A stretch of DNA of 64,000 nucleotides from an uncultured Erysipelotrichaceae bacterium (lineage in GTDB: Bacteria > Bacillota_I > Bacilli_A > Erysipelotrichales > Erysipelotrichaceae), in contig CALVBC010000026.1 of NCBI GenBank assembly GCA_944325685.1, positions 19,058 to 83,057 on the forward strand, given 5' to 3'. This document shows, one piece after another, positions 39,266-47,250 of the stretch. The first letter of the stretch is position 1. Each line of letters starts with the position of its first letter. The notes under the pieces were generated by a model, which made no database searches, was not told the origin of the DNA, and saw nothing but the letters and a program-made list of their open reading frames with translations. The position numbers and the translations under genes were made by a program.

Positions 39266-39303
39266 ATTGATCCACTCTCCTTTATATTTGAATCTCTGTC
39301 ATC

Positions 39304-39344
39304 ATTTTATTGCATTTATATAAAAACTTCAATAAACGCTTACA
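39304..39344 (-). promoter_or_regulatory. ptsI promoter with overlapping cre-like site
   Basis: On the minus strand TTGAAG (39332-39327), 17 bases, TAAAAT (39309-39304). Overlapping the -35 is TGTAAGCGTTTATT (39344-39331), which matches the CcpA cre consensus TGWNANCGNTNWCA except for the last two bases. A cre at this place would repress. Confidence 0.55.
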
Positions 39345-39372
39345 TTTTTTTGTCATCAATATCACAAGTTAA

Positions 39373-39395
39373 AAGCCGGCGCATATGTCCGGCTT
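39373..39395 (-). terminator. Terminator after the small HTH-like gene
   Basis: On the minus strand AAGCCGG and CCGGCTT form a seven-pair stem with a nine-base loop, followed by TTAACTTG. The T run is short. It lies 5 bases after the stop at 39401. Confidence 0.7.
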
Positions 39396-39400
39396 ACCAT

Positions 39401-39679
39401 TCAGATTTTTAGAGCTTCGATAAAACTGGCAAAGGCGATCGCCTTACGACGGTTAAATGTCGACTCTGAGTAAAGATCATAGAACCAGTTTGGATCTTGA
39501 TCATCATCTTCAAGCATGTGCTTGATGATCTCACGTGACTTCGAATCTAAAGTCGATACAGCGTATTCGATCTTAAGGATGGTGTCACGAGCATGTCGTA
39601 ATGTGTCAAGATCAACATTCAAGGTCCCTACGACGTGTGCATCGATCAAAAGCTTATGCCTTCGATAGCACGCTACCAC
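39401..39679 (-). CDS. Small HTH-like protein (ArpU/sigma-region-4-like C-terminus)
   Basis: The 92-residue product has no assigned function. Its C-terminus, DPNWFYDLYSESTFNRRKAIAF, resembles the recognition helix pattern of ArpU/DUF1492 and sigma region 4-like proteins, so nucleic-acid binding is possible. The N-terminal part is helical (LDTLRHARDTILKIEYAVSTL). The start is uncertain: GTG 39679 has GAGGAG eleven bases upstream. The frame stays open further upstream to ATA 39724, four bases after AAGGAG, and to the hpf stop codon. It lies directly downstream of hpf. Confidence 0.6.
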   Translation of the reverse strand: MVACYRRHKLLIDAHVVGTLNVDLDTLRHARDTILKIEYAVSTLDSKSREIIKHMLEDDDQDPNWFYDLYSESTFNRRKAIAFASFIEALKI

Positions 39680-39742
39680 TAATTCAACAACTCCTCGGTT
39701 GATCCTAGTGCTGTACTTTGTTATAACTCTCCTTACTGGCCA

Positions 39743-40270
39743 TCACTCGTCGATCTCGATCAGACCGTAGTTATCATCAAAACGCTTGTAAACTACTGCT
39801 AGCTTATTTGCATCGATGTCTTTGTATATGAAGAAGCTGTGTGATAGCATCTCCATCTGCATGATGGCCTCATCTAAAGTCATCTCATCTGCATAGATGC
39901 GTTTTGTTTTTACGAGGGTTTCATCTTCATTTGGCTCTTCATTGAGCGTGATGAAATTCTCGGCTAATGAATCCTTGTGTCTGCGAGATAATCTCGTCTT
40001 CTGTCTGCGTATTTGATCTTCTAGCTTGTCGATCGCTAGGTCTACCGCAGCATAGAAGTCCTGATGCATGACTTCTGCTCTTAATAGTCCTACTTTCGTT
40101 GGGATCGTCACTTCTACTTTTTGCCCATTTGGGTACACCTTAGCGACTACACGTGCTGTCGTGTCGTCATCGATCATGAAGTACTTCTTCAAAAAGCTCA
40201 ACTTCGTTTCGATCTTATGACGCATACCGTCAGTGATAGTGATATTTTCGCCATAAATTTCAAATTTCAT
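39743..40270 (-). CDS. hpf: Long-form ribosome hibernation promoting factor
   Basis: Long HPF dimerises 70S ribosomes into inactive 100S particles in slow growth. The 175-residue protein has the N-terminal S30AE domain (KFEIYGENITITDGMRHKIE, VEVTIPTKVGLLRAEV) and a C-terminal dimerisation domain (TKRIYADEMTLDEAIMQMEML, FFIYKDIDANKLAVVYKR). An upstream start at 40312 would extend into the next gene; AAGGAG lies eight bases before ATG 40270, so that start is chosen. A small HTH-like gene follows in the same reading frame. Confidence 0.95.
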   Translation of the reverse strand: MKFEIYGENITITDGMRHKIETKLSFLKKYFMIDDDTTARVVAKVYPNGQKVEVTIPTKVGLLRAEVMHQDFYAAVDLAIDKLEDQIRRQKTRLSRRHKDSLAENFITLNEEPNEDETLVKTKRIYADEMTLDEAIMQMEMLSHSFFIYKDIDANKLAVVYKRFDDNYGLIEIDE

Positions 40271-40284
40271 ATAGAAAACTCCTT

Positions 40285-41739
40285 CTAAGTTGCCATTAGA
40301 TCTAACAACCATTTATATATTAAGTATAAGCTATATGAGTCCAATGAACAATATGCCGATAGATCCTTTTTCACATCATCAAGATCGACATACTTGTCAT
40401 TTAGATCTAATAGCCGCCACTTATATACCGCATCCATACCACTCGATATCGCTAATTCCTCATAGTCCATATCCGATACGACCTTGACTAAGGATTTGAC
40501 CGAAAAGTTACCACGCATCTTCGTATCATAGACTAGCCCTTCTTGGAAAGGATAGGCCATGTCGATAAACCGCGACAGTAGCTCATCGATAAACGGAGCA
40601 TATGCTTCAAATTGCCGTTTTAATTCACTGAGGCGGAGCATCTCCGCACCCTTAGCGTTATAAGCGATAAGGTATGCATCTTTTGGGACATCCTTTAATA
40701 GTGATCTGATGAAATCCTCACGACAATCACCCGTTTGGATAAACTCACGATGAGTTAGGGTCCCATCTTTTTTGAGCATGTGCATCGAATACTGGAATGG
40801 CACATGTTCATATGGTCTTAGACCTCGATACGGTGGGATCATATATGTCTCCCACTCGAAATCGATAAAGACTAAGGTCTTATCTTTAAAGCTCGCAAGC
40901 CATTTACTTAACGCCAGATCATCATGATATGATCCACCATTACGATCGGCTTGGATCTGCGCATATTGGACCCTCGTCCCTTCGATCAGATCGATCCTTG
41001 CATCTTTAAGGTACTTGATACCTTCGTTTATCATCTGGTCTTTTTTAGCTGATGATACGAGGAATTCGATACTGTTATCAGGCAGAACTTGCGGGAAGCA
41101 CTGCGCGTAAAAGTCGCAAAGACCGCGTAGCTTACATCGACGCCTTTTGATCGGCGGATGTTGCGCGAGTGATCCTTTCTTCATCCGAGCTAGGATGTCG
41201 GAAAGATCATAGCCATCATCGATCAAGTCATCTAACTTGATGCTTGGTCGCCCCTGATGGTAAAGATGATCGCTGACCACAAAGAGCTTTTTAAGATCAA
41301 GATCTTTATCGCGTACATATTCGCCATTTAGATGGACGATATATACTTTGGTGATCTTGATGCCGTTTTCCCTTAAGACCCAAAGATTATCGCGATAGAA
41401 TTCAACATCTTCATCTTTGGGGAACGGGGCATACATCACAAAGTACAATTCATACCCATCTCGCACTTTATGCAAAAGTGGGACCTTGATCCTGAGATCA
41501 TCATAAGCAAAGCGAGCTTTGACGAACCATTCGTGATCATTGAGCTCCTTAATCACACGTTCTGGTGCGTCGCCCCTTTGTCCGATATAGTAACCGTCTA
41601 TGCCTAAGTAGTCGACAACGAGTTTTGTGAGCTCTTCATCATGGCGTAGATATGGTTGGTAAACTGTAGCTTGGTCTTGATCTAGGTAATATAAGCGCTG
41701 ACAGCGTTTATACCTCTTGACGTCGCTGATGTGTATCAT
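40285..41739 (-). CDS. DUF2779 protein: Cas4-like nuclease fused to DEDD-type exonuclease
   Basis: The 484-residue protein has two parts. The N-terminal half shows a Cas4/AddB-like cysteine pattern: a first Cys in YKRCQRLYYLD and three more in RRCKLRGLCDFYAQCFP (about residues 205-222), a likely Fe-S cluster framing a PD-(D/E)xK core. The C-terminal half has DEDD exonuclease landmarks: LVFIDFEWE (Asp-x-Glu), YLIAYNAKGAEM, FIDMAYPF and YCSLDSYSLY. DUF2779 is common in Mollicutes-related lineages; its role is not established, presumably DNA or RNA processing. An extended -10 ends six bases before ATG 41739; there is no ribosome site. Confidence 0.82.
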   Translation of the reverse strand: MIHISDVKRYKRCQRLYYLDQDQATVYQPYLRHDEELTKLVVDYLGIDGYYIGQRGDAPERVIKELNDHEWFVKARFAYDDLRIKVPLLHKVRDGYELYFVMYAPFPKDEDVEFYRDNLWVLRENGIKITKVYIVHLNGEYVRDKDLDLKKLFVVSDHLYHQGRPSIKLDDLIDDGYDLSDILARMKKGSLAQHPPIKRRRCKLRGLCDFYAQCFPQVLPDNSIEFLVSSAKKDQMINEGIKYLKDARIDLIEGTRVQYAQIQADRNGGSYHDDLALSKWLASFKDKTLVFIDFEWETYMIPPYRGLRPYEHVPFQYSMHMLKKDGTLTHREFIQTGDCREDFIRSLLKDVPKDAYLIAYNAKGAEMLRLSELKRQFEAYAPFIDELLSRFIDMAYPFQEGLVYDTKMRGNFSVKSLVKVVSDMDYEELAISSGMDAVYKWRLLDLNDKYVDLDDVKKDLSAYCSLDSYSLYLIYKWLLDLMAT

Positions 41740-41745
41740 ACCTAT

Positions 41746-41754
41746 ATGATAACA
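41746..41754 (-). promoter_or_regulatory. Extended -10 for the DUF2779 gene
   Basis: TGTTATCAT on the minus strand ends six bases before ATG 41739. The gap ATAGGT could not act as a ribosome site at zero spacing. Confidence 0.55.
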
Positions 41755-41791
41755 TATTTAATTGATATAGATAGTTAAAATCACAATAAAA

Positions 41792-41822
41792 ATTAAAAAC
41801 TGGACAGTTTTAACTATCCAGT
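41792..41822 (-). terminator. Terminator after potD
   Basis: On the minus strand ACTGGATAGT - TAAA - ACTGTCCAGT is a ten-pair stem with one wobble, followed by TTTTAATTTTT. It lies 8 bases after the potD stop. Confidence 0.88.
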
Positions 41823-41829
41823 CATTTGA

Positions 41830-42909
41830 TCAGCTATTCTTTACTTTGATCCAAAGCTCTGAGAGCTTTTCCCTTAATACTTCATTATTGCGGAAGACCT
41901 CATCTTTTGGATTATCGGTCCTAGCTATATAGGCATCATTGCCATAATACTCACCATCTTCCGCTGACATCGACTCTAAAACTTCAGCATTGCTAGATGC
42001 ATAACCAACGGTAGATGAATTGTCATATGAAGCATCATAAGTCAAGATGTAGTTGATGAATTCATTGGCGAGTTTAGGACAATCAGCATTCTTAGGAATG
42101 ACCATGGCATCTGTCCAGATATTAGTCCCTTCTTCCGGTACAAAGAAAGCCATATTTTCATTTTGTGACAGGATATAAGCAGCATCACCTGAATACATGA
42201 AGCCCATCGCCTTTTCGCCAAAGATAAGCCCATCGATCGCCTCATCGGTGACATACGCTGGCTCCATCGTCTTTTGTACATCTACTAGCCATTCATACGC
42301 TTCATTGATCTCATCCTCATTTTCGGTATTCATCGAATAGCCTAAGGCTTTTAAAGCGACCATGAAGGCATCGCGTTCAGAATCGTACATGTAGATCTGA
42401 CCTTTGTATTTGGTATTTTTAAATACCTCCCAGCCTTGGCTTTCGACGTCACTAGGATCGACGATCGTCTTATCATAAACGATACCGACATTGCCCCAGA
42501 AGTAAGGGATACTATAGGTATTATCGGGATCATAATCCTTATTCAAAGTACCTTCATATAAAAGATCGGTATTGGTGATGATATCGTAGTCGAGTGGTTG
42601 AAGTAAGTCTTCTTCGATCAACCTTTCGATCATGTAGTCAGATGGTACTAAGATATCATAATGCGATCCACCGAGGATCTTGGTGTACATCGCCTCATTG
42701 GAGTCAAATAAGCTGTAATTGACTTTGACATTATAAGCATCTTCAAAATTGCTGATGACATCTTCACCGATGTATTCACCCCAGTTATAGACATTTAAGA
42801 CATCGCATCCATACTCTTCGTTCGGATCGACATTGCTAGTTGAAGAGCTACAACCACTTAGGGTAAATACTAACAATAGGCAAAGTGCGACATATAAAAT
42901 CTTCTTCAT
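41830..42909 (-). CDS. potD: Spermidine/putrescine-binding lipoprotein
   Basis: PotD captures polyamines outside the cell and delivers them to PotABC. The 359-residue protein has a lipoprotein signal (lipobox LSGC near residue 19), then LNVYNWGEYIGEDVISNFEDAY, YDILVPSDYMIERL, IPYFWGNVGIVYD and a C-terminal domain with GFMYSGDAAYI. These are PotD landmarks, including the Trp/Asp residues around the ligand. It has its own promoter and operator after a terminator downstream of potC, so it can be expressed at a different level from potABC. GGGGAGG precedes the start. Confidence 0.95.
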   Translation of the reverse strand: MKKILYVALCLLLVFTLSGCSSSTSNVDPNEEYGCDVLNVYNWGEYIGEDVISNFEDAYNVKVNYSLFDSNEAMYTKILGGSHYDILVPSDYMIERLIEEDLLQPLDYDIITNTDLLYEGTLNKDYDPDNTYSIPYFWGNVGIVYDKTIVDPSDVESQGWEVFKNTKYKGQIYMYDSERDAFMVALKALGYSMNTENEDEINEAYEWLVDVQKTMEPAYVTDEAIDGLIFGEKAMGFMYSGDAAYILSQNENMAFFVPEEGTNIWTDAMVIPKNADCPKLANEFINYILTYDASYDNSSTVGYASSNAEVLESMSAEDGEYYGNDAYIARTDNPKDEVFRNNEVLREKLSELWIKVKNS

Positions 42910-42925
42910 ACATACCTCCCCTTAA

Positions 42926-42948
42926 TTTGTTTAGTATTACTAAACAAA
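42926..42948. promoter_or_regulatory. Perfect 23-base palindromic operator before potD
   Basis: Two 11-base arms, TTTGTTTAGTA and TACTAAACAAA, flank one central base. The core GTTTAGTAATACTAAAC also occurs before the XRE-cupin regulator (46764-46780). It lies between the potD -10 and the ribosome site. Confidence 0.85.
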
Positions 42949-42974
42949 AGATTTTCTTTTATAAAACAAAAGTA

Positions 42975-43002
42975 ATTATACATATTTTTAGGACCATGTA
43001 AA
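42975..43002 (-). promoter_or_regulatory. potD promoter
   Basis: TTTACA (43002-42997), 16 bases, TATAAT (42980-42975). The operator begins about 20 bases after the predicted +1, a road-block or leader-hairpin position. Confidence 0.68.
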
Positions 43003-43024
43003 TAACTTGGAGCCAAAAGAATAC

Positions 43025-43045
43025 AAAAAGTGGCCGTAGCCACTT
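43025..43045 (-). terminator. Terminator after potC
   Basis: On the minus strand AAGTGGC - TACG - GCCACTT then TTTGTATT. It begins 1 base after the potC stop and separates the potABC transcript from potD. Confidence 0.87.
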
Positions 43046-43046
43046 A

Positions 43047-43844
43047 TTAGATCTCATTAGTTTCCGCTTTTTGATGACGTTTTGTAGCGATCAGAGGGAT
43101 CACATTTGCTAATACCAGGACGATCGTGATACCGACAACGATGATCGTCGATAGAGCATTGATGCTCGGATTGATCCGCCTGACGCTTGAATAGACATAA
43201 GTCGAGATATTATTGATACCAGGACCGGTCACAAAATAGGAGATGACAAAGTCATCAAAGGACATCGTAAAAGCCGTAAGAGCACCGGTGAAGATACCTG
43301 GCTTGATCTGGGGGATGATGACCTTATATAGGGCTTGCCAAGGTGTACAACCTAAATCTAAAGCCGCTTCTGCTAAGTTATCATCGAGCTGGCGGATCTT
43401 GGGCATGATCGAAAGGATGACATAAGGGATACAGAAGATGATATGCGCTAATAATAGCGTACCAAAACCGGTCGTGATACCAAATGTCACAAACAATAAC
43501 ATGAGTCCGATCGCGGTGACGATCTCAGGGTTAAGCATCGATAAATTATCCATCTGATTGACGAACTCCTTGACCACACGCTTGCTTTTCGATAGACCGA
43601 TCGCCGTTATCGTGCCGATGATCGTCGAGACGATCGTCGCGATGATGGCGATGACGACCGAATAATAGATCGATTCCATCATCGTCCGATTCGCAAACAT
43701 CTTTTCATACCACTGCAGGGAAAAACCGGTGAAATTAGTCAAGGAACGCGAGTCGTTGAATGAGAAAAAGACGACATAGACGATCGGTAGATAGAAGAAT
43801 AAGATGACTAAAGCTAAATAGATCTTCGGTAGATACTTACGCAT
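43047..43844 (-). CDS. potC: Polyamine ABC transporter permease PotC
   Basis: PotC is one of two membrane subunits of the importer. The product of about 265 residues has six membrane helices and the EAA loop LAEAALDLGCTPWQALYKVIIPQIKPG, typical of binding-protein-dependent permeases (shown here by its first part LAEAALDLGCT). An upstream in-frame start at 43862 lies inside potB; AAGGAGG six bases before ATG 43844 sets the start. It overlaps potB by 8 bases and is followed by a terminator. Confidence 0.95.
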   Translation of the reverse strand: MRKYLPKIYLALVILFFYLPIVYVVFFSFNDSRSLTNFTGFSLQWYEKMFANRTMMESIYYSVVIAIIATIVSTIIGTITAIGLSKSKRVVKEFVNQMDNLSMLNPEIVTAIGLMLLFVTFGITTGFGTLLLAHIIFCIPYVILSIMPKIRQLDDNLAEAALDLGCTPWQALYKVIIPQIKPGIFTGALTAFTMSFDDFVISYFVTGPGINNISTYVYSSVRRINPSINALSTIIVVGITIVLVLANVIPLIATKRHQKAETNEI

Positions 43845-44622
43845 TGTCAGCCTCCTTTTCATGGTCGAATTTTCTCGTTATAAACATCGATACTAAGATG
43901 ACGATGGTCATGATGAGCGATATCGCTGCCCCGAAGTTCCAATCACCAGCGGTCAAGAAGTAGCTCTCGATGAGATTGCCGATGAGGACAAATGAGCCTC
44001 CACCCAAAAGTTTTGGGATGAAGAAAGATGAAACAGCTGGTAAAAAGACTAAGGTTATACCTGAGATTATGCCTGGTACACTTAACGGCAATGTCACCTT
44101 CATAAAAGCTTGGCGAGCATTACAACCGAGGTCAGTCGCGGCGACAAGGTAATCCTTGTTCATCTTGGATAGTGATGTATAGATCTGTAAGATCATAAAA
44201 GGCAAGAAGTTATATACCATCCCGATATAGACCTTCACTTCTGGTGATAATCCTGATTCTAGCAAGATACCACGCCATGCGTATGTCCTTACTAGCATAT
44301 TGATCCACATCGGTAAAGTTATGATAAGCACAGCGACGCTTTGGCTATTCGGTCTTAATTTAGCGATGAAATAAGCCGCTGGATAGCCGAACAGGATGCA
44401 GATGATCGTCGTCGCGATCGCGATCTTTAGAGATCGCCATAAGACCTCGATAAAGATCGAATCTTCAAAGAAACGCAAGAAGTTGTCGAAGGTGAAATTG
44501 AAGGTCATGACACTATTGCCTTCGTCGGTGAAGGCATAGATCAAGATCATAAACATCGGCACCAGGATAAAGATGATGCCCCAGACGAGATATGGATAGA
44601 CTAAACGGCGAAATTCCTTCAT
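43837..44622 (-). CDS. potB: Polyamine ABC transporter permease PotB
   Basis: This is the second membrane subunit. The 261-residue protein has six helices starting [18 protein letters not shown] and the EAA loop [20 protein letters not shown]. It overlaps the end of potA by 4 bases (ATGA-type), a sign of coupled translation. PotB/PotC assignment follows gene order A-B-C and family trends. Confidence 0.95.
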   Translation of the reverse strand: MKEFRRLVYPYLVWGIIFILVPMFMILIYAFTDEGNSVMTFNFTFDNFLRFFEDSIFIEVLWRSLKIAIATTIICILFGYPAAYFIAKLRPNSQSVAVLIITLPMWINMLVRTYAWRGILLESGLSPEVKVYIGMVYNFLPFMILQIYTSLSKMNKDYLVAATDLGCNARQAFMKVTLPLSVPGIISGITLVFLPAVSSFFIPKLLGGGSFVLIGNLIESYFLTAGDWNFGAAISLIMTIVILVSMFITRKFDHEKEADNA

Positions 44623-46196
44623 CCTTGTCCTCCCATCTTACTCATGACATGGATATCAGCACCATTAAAGTCGATGGCGACCTTTTGGCCTTCTTCAAAG
44701 TACTTGGTCGTATGGACTTTGTATTCTCGTCCTTCGGTCGAGAAGGTGATCTCATAATCGCCTTCGACGATCTCATTAGGATCAAAGTCAAAGCGGACCT
44801 CCGTGATCGGCGCTTCTTCATCATTGTCGATATACCACGCATAGGCATCAGCCCATGTCTTAAGGTCGACAGAGATAGCCATACTTTCCTTGATCTCATC
44901 GACGGTCTTGTAGAAGTCAAAGGCAGTGATACCCATATTGTCTTTATCATCTTCGACATATTTTGGCGCCACAACGCTGATCTTGACGGTGATCGAGGTG
45001 CCTTCATGAGTCTTGAAGGTGACATCATAGCGACCGGTCTCTTTCTTTAGATCGGTGATGACTTCCGATATCTGGATGTCTTCTTCTGTTTCCGCATCCC
45101 AAGCTTGGGCATTAGCCCTAGCGATGATATCTTGATCGGTCATCGTTTCGACATCATCGATATCCATGCTGAAGTCAGAAGCATGCATCATCTCATTAGC
45201 TTCCGCATTGGTGATGTCCCTTTCACTTAAGACATGCATCGTGACGGTCTTTGATGTACCGCGTCTTGTTTCGACGATGACTTCATAATGCACACCTTTG
45301 AATAAGACCGATTTGATCTCGCCATTGAGTTTCCCTTTACCATAAGGGACGATATCGATATCTTCTGGTCTGATGACGACATCGACCTTTTCATTTTCTT
45401 TGAAATCACGGTCGACACATTCATAATCTTTGTCATCAAAGGATACGAGGTAGTCCTTTTTCATGACGCCGTCAAGGATATTGGATTCACCGATGAAATT
45501 AGCGACATACTCATTGACCGGCTCATTGTAGATCTCTGTCGGTGTACCGATCTGTTGGATCGTGCCGTCTTTGATGACGACGATCTTATCCGACATCGTC
45601 AAAGCTTCCTCTTGGTCATGAGTGACAAAGATGAAGGTGATACCGACTTCTTGTTGGATACGCTTGAGCTCATGCTGCATCTCCTTACGTAATTTAAGAT
45701 CTAAGGCGGCAAGTGGCTCATCTAGTAATAAGACATCAGGCTCATTGACTAAGGCCCTGGCGATCGCGACACGCTGTTGTTGGCCACCGGATAAGACGGA
45801 TATATCATCCTTTTCCCTTCCTTCTAATGCCACAAGCGAGATCATCCTTGAGACCTTGGCATCGATGATATCCTTAGGCATCTTCTTTAGCTTTAAGCCA
45901 AAGGCGATATTGTCATAGACATTTAAATGTGGGAAAAGCGCGTATTTTTGGAAGATCGTATTGATCGGTCTTTTATAAGCTGGGACATCATCGATGACTT
46001 CACCATCGAAGATGATATGCCCTTCATCCGGTGTCAAAAAACCACCGAGCATCCTTAAAAGCGTTGTCTTACCACAACCTGATGGACCAAGTAAGGTCAC
46101 AAATTCATTTTCATAGATATCTAGATCGATCCCTTTTAAGACCAGTGTATTGTCAAATTTCTTGACGATATTCTTAAATTCGATAAGCTTTTTCAT
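44619..46196 (-). CDS. potA: Polyamine ABC transporter ATPase PotA with large insert in the TOBE domain
   Basis: PotA hydrolyses ATP to drive polyamine import. The 525-residue protein is about 150 residues longer than typical PotA. The ATPase part is standard: [47 protein letters not shown]. The TOBE-like part starts normally ([28 protein letters not shown]) but is interrupted after about residue 305. Two related Ig-like repeats follow ([16 protein letters not shown] ... [16 protein letters not shown], then [16 protein letters not shown] ... [15 protein letters not shown]), before the TOBE end [21 protein letters not shown] precedes ATG 46196; an earlier in-frame start lies within the regulator gene. 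Confidence 0.93.
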   Translation of the reverse strand: MKKLIEFKNIVKKFDNTLVLKGIDLDIYENEFVTLLGPSGCGKTTLLRMLGGFLTPDEGHIIFDGEVIDDVPAYKRPINTIFQKYALFPHLNVYDNIAFGLKLKKMPKDIIDAKVSRMISLVALEGREKDDISVLSGGQQQRVAIARALVNEPDVLLLDEPLAALDLKLRKEMQHELKRIQQEVGITFIFVTHDQEEALTMSDKIVVIKDGTIQQIGTPTEIYNEPVNEYVANFIGESNILDGVMKKDYLVSFDDKDYECVDRDFKENEKVDVVIRPEDIDIVPYGKGKLNGEIKSVLFKGVHYEVIVETRRGTSKTVTMHVLSERDITNAEANEMMHASDFSMDIDDVETMTDQDIIARANAQAWDAETEEDIQISEVITDLKKETGRYDVTFKTHEGTSITVKISVVAPKYVEDDKDNMGITAFDFYKTVDEIKESMAISVDLKTWADAYAWYIDNDEEAPITEVRFDFDPNEIVEGDYEITFSTEGREYKVHTTKYFEEGQKVAIDFNGADIHVMSKMGGQG

Positions 46197-46204
46197 ATTA
46201 CCCC

Positions 46205-46744
46205 CTAGAAGATCGGTGGTGTGCTGATCCATATGAAGATGGCTTCATCACCACTGTTGTTTTTGATGTAATGTTCCTCATTGCCATTAAGATAGAAAGT
46301 CTCACCTTTACGTACATTGATATTTGTATCGTTTAGATGATTGATGATCTGGATCTTGCCCTTTAAGACATAGCCAAATTCCTCTCCATCATGTGGTTTG
46401 ACTTCAAATGTCTCCCCTTTTGGCATCAGTCGATAAAGGATCGGTTCCATCATGTTTTTTTGCGCCATCGGCACAAGCCAAGTGATCGTCGCATCATCCT
46501 TCATATCGATGTAGTAATCACTCTTTTTAAAGACGACCCTCTCATCTTTATCGTCTTTGAAAAAATCCGCCAAAGATATCCCCAAGACCTCGGTGATATC
46601 TTCCAAAGTCGTGATCGAAGGTGATGTGAGATTGCGTTCAAGCTGTGATAAAAACCCCTTTGATAATTCTGATCTTGAAGCCAATTCTTCAAGGGTCAAA
46701 CCATTTTTCATCCGCAGCTGTTTGATCCGTTTACCGATATCCAT
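46205..46744 (-). CDS. XRE-family regulator with cupin sensor domain (polyamine regulator)
   Basis: The 179-residue protein has an N-terminal Cro/C1 helix-turn-helix ([33 protein letters not shown] region, residues 5-40) and a C-terminal cupin ([17 protein letters not shown] ... [17 protein letters not shown]). This is the PuuR-like architecture often linked to polyamine genes. It heads the operon with potABC, eight bases before potA. The operator seen before its gene and before potD makes it the likely repressor of both. The ligand, presumably a polyamine, is inferred. AAGGGGGG precedes the start. Confidence 0.88.
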   Translation of the reverse strand: MDIGKRIKQLRMKNGLTLEELASRSELSKGFLSQLERNLTSPSITTLEDITEVLGISLADFFKDDKDERVVFKKSDYYIDMKDDATITWLVPMAQKNMMEPILYRLMPKGETFEVKPHDGEEFGYVLKGKIQIINHLNDTNINVRKGETFYLNGNEEHYIKNNSGDEAIFIWISTPPIF

Positions 46745-46763
46745 CTGATCCCCCCTTCCATCT

Positions 46764-46780
46764 GTTTAGCAATACTAAAC
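46764..46780. promoter_or_regulatory. Operator before the regulator-potABC operon
   Basis: GTTTAGCAATACTAAAC, an inverted repeat with one mismatch, shares 16 of 17 bases with the core of the potD operator. It lies between promoter and ribosome site, 19 bases before the start codon. Confidence 0.83.
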
Positions 46781-46784
46781 TAAA

Positions 46785-46797
46785 TGTTTGATAAACA
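46785..46797. promoter_or_regulatory. Possible second, weaker operator
   Basis: TGTTTGATAAACA is an imperfect palindrome 4 bases from the main site and shares the GTTT...AAAC ends. It could be an auxiliary binding site that covers +1. Confidence 0.45.
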
Positions 46798-46803
46798 AGA
46801 CAT

Positions 46804-46831
46804 ATTATATACGGTGATGATAAAAAAACAA
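46804..46831 (-). promoter_or_regulatory. Promoter of the regulator-potABC operon
   Basis: TTGTTT (46831-46826), 16 bases, TATAAT (46809-46804) on the minus strand. Both operator palindromes lie immediately downstream of the -10. Confidence 0.65.
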
Positions 46832-46837
46832 TACCCA

Positions 46838-46868
46838 ATAAAAAAAGATCCCTGCTTTTTGGGATCTT
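46838..46868 (-). terminator. Terminator after trxA
   Basis: On the minus strand AAGATCCC - eight bases - GGGATCTT, followed by TTTTTATT. It begins 4 bases after the trxA stop. Confidence 0.9.
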
Positions 46869-46872
46869 ATCT

Positions 46873-47181
46873 TTAAGCTTTGTGTTGATCGATAAAAGCC
46901 TTGATGCTTTCTTTTGGTTGTAAGCCACCGGTCTTAGCGACCACTTGGCCATCTTTGAATAAGAAGACCGCTGGGATCGACATGATCTTGTATGTAGCCG
47001 CAAGATCAGCTTCATTGTCGACATTGACCTTGATGAAATCGACATCAGGATATTCCTTATCGACTTCTTCTAATACCGGTCCTAACATCTTACATGGTCC
47101 ACACCAATCAGCGTAGAAATCAACTAGGGTATAACCACTGCTTGTGATCTTTTGGAATTCATCTTTATTTACGATTTGCAT
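46873..47181 (-). CDS. trxA: Thioredoxin
   Basis: Thioredoxin is a small dithiol reductase of the cytoplasm. The 102-residue protein has the active site DWCGPCKML (WCGPC) at about residue 28-33, the conserved Asp in VDFYADW, and the cis-Pro in MSIPAVFLF. Length is standard. It is a single gene with AAGGAG eight bases upstream, and a strong terminator follows. Confidence 0.97.
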   Translation of the reverse strand: MQIVNKDEFQKITSSGYTLVDFYADWCGPCKMLGPVLEEVDKEYPDVDFIKVNVDNEADLAATYKIMSIPAVFLFKDGQVVAKTGGLQPKESIKAFIDQHKA

Positions 47182-47250
47182 ATATTGTACACTCCTTTTT
47201 CTATGGTCATATTGTATCTGTACTTTCGCTCTAAGACAAATATAATGCTC

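Noticed and set aside
39743..39745. TGA read as tryptophan (Mycoplasma-type code)
   Set aside because: Many genes here end cleanly at TGA with normal lengths and overlapping starts, and the tRNA-Trp anticodon is CCA.
42910..43046. Riboswitch upstream of potD
   Set aside because: The region is explained by a terminator, a promoter and a palindromic operator shared with the regulator gene; no multi-stem aptamer is visible.
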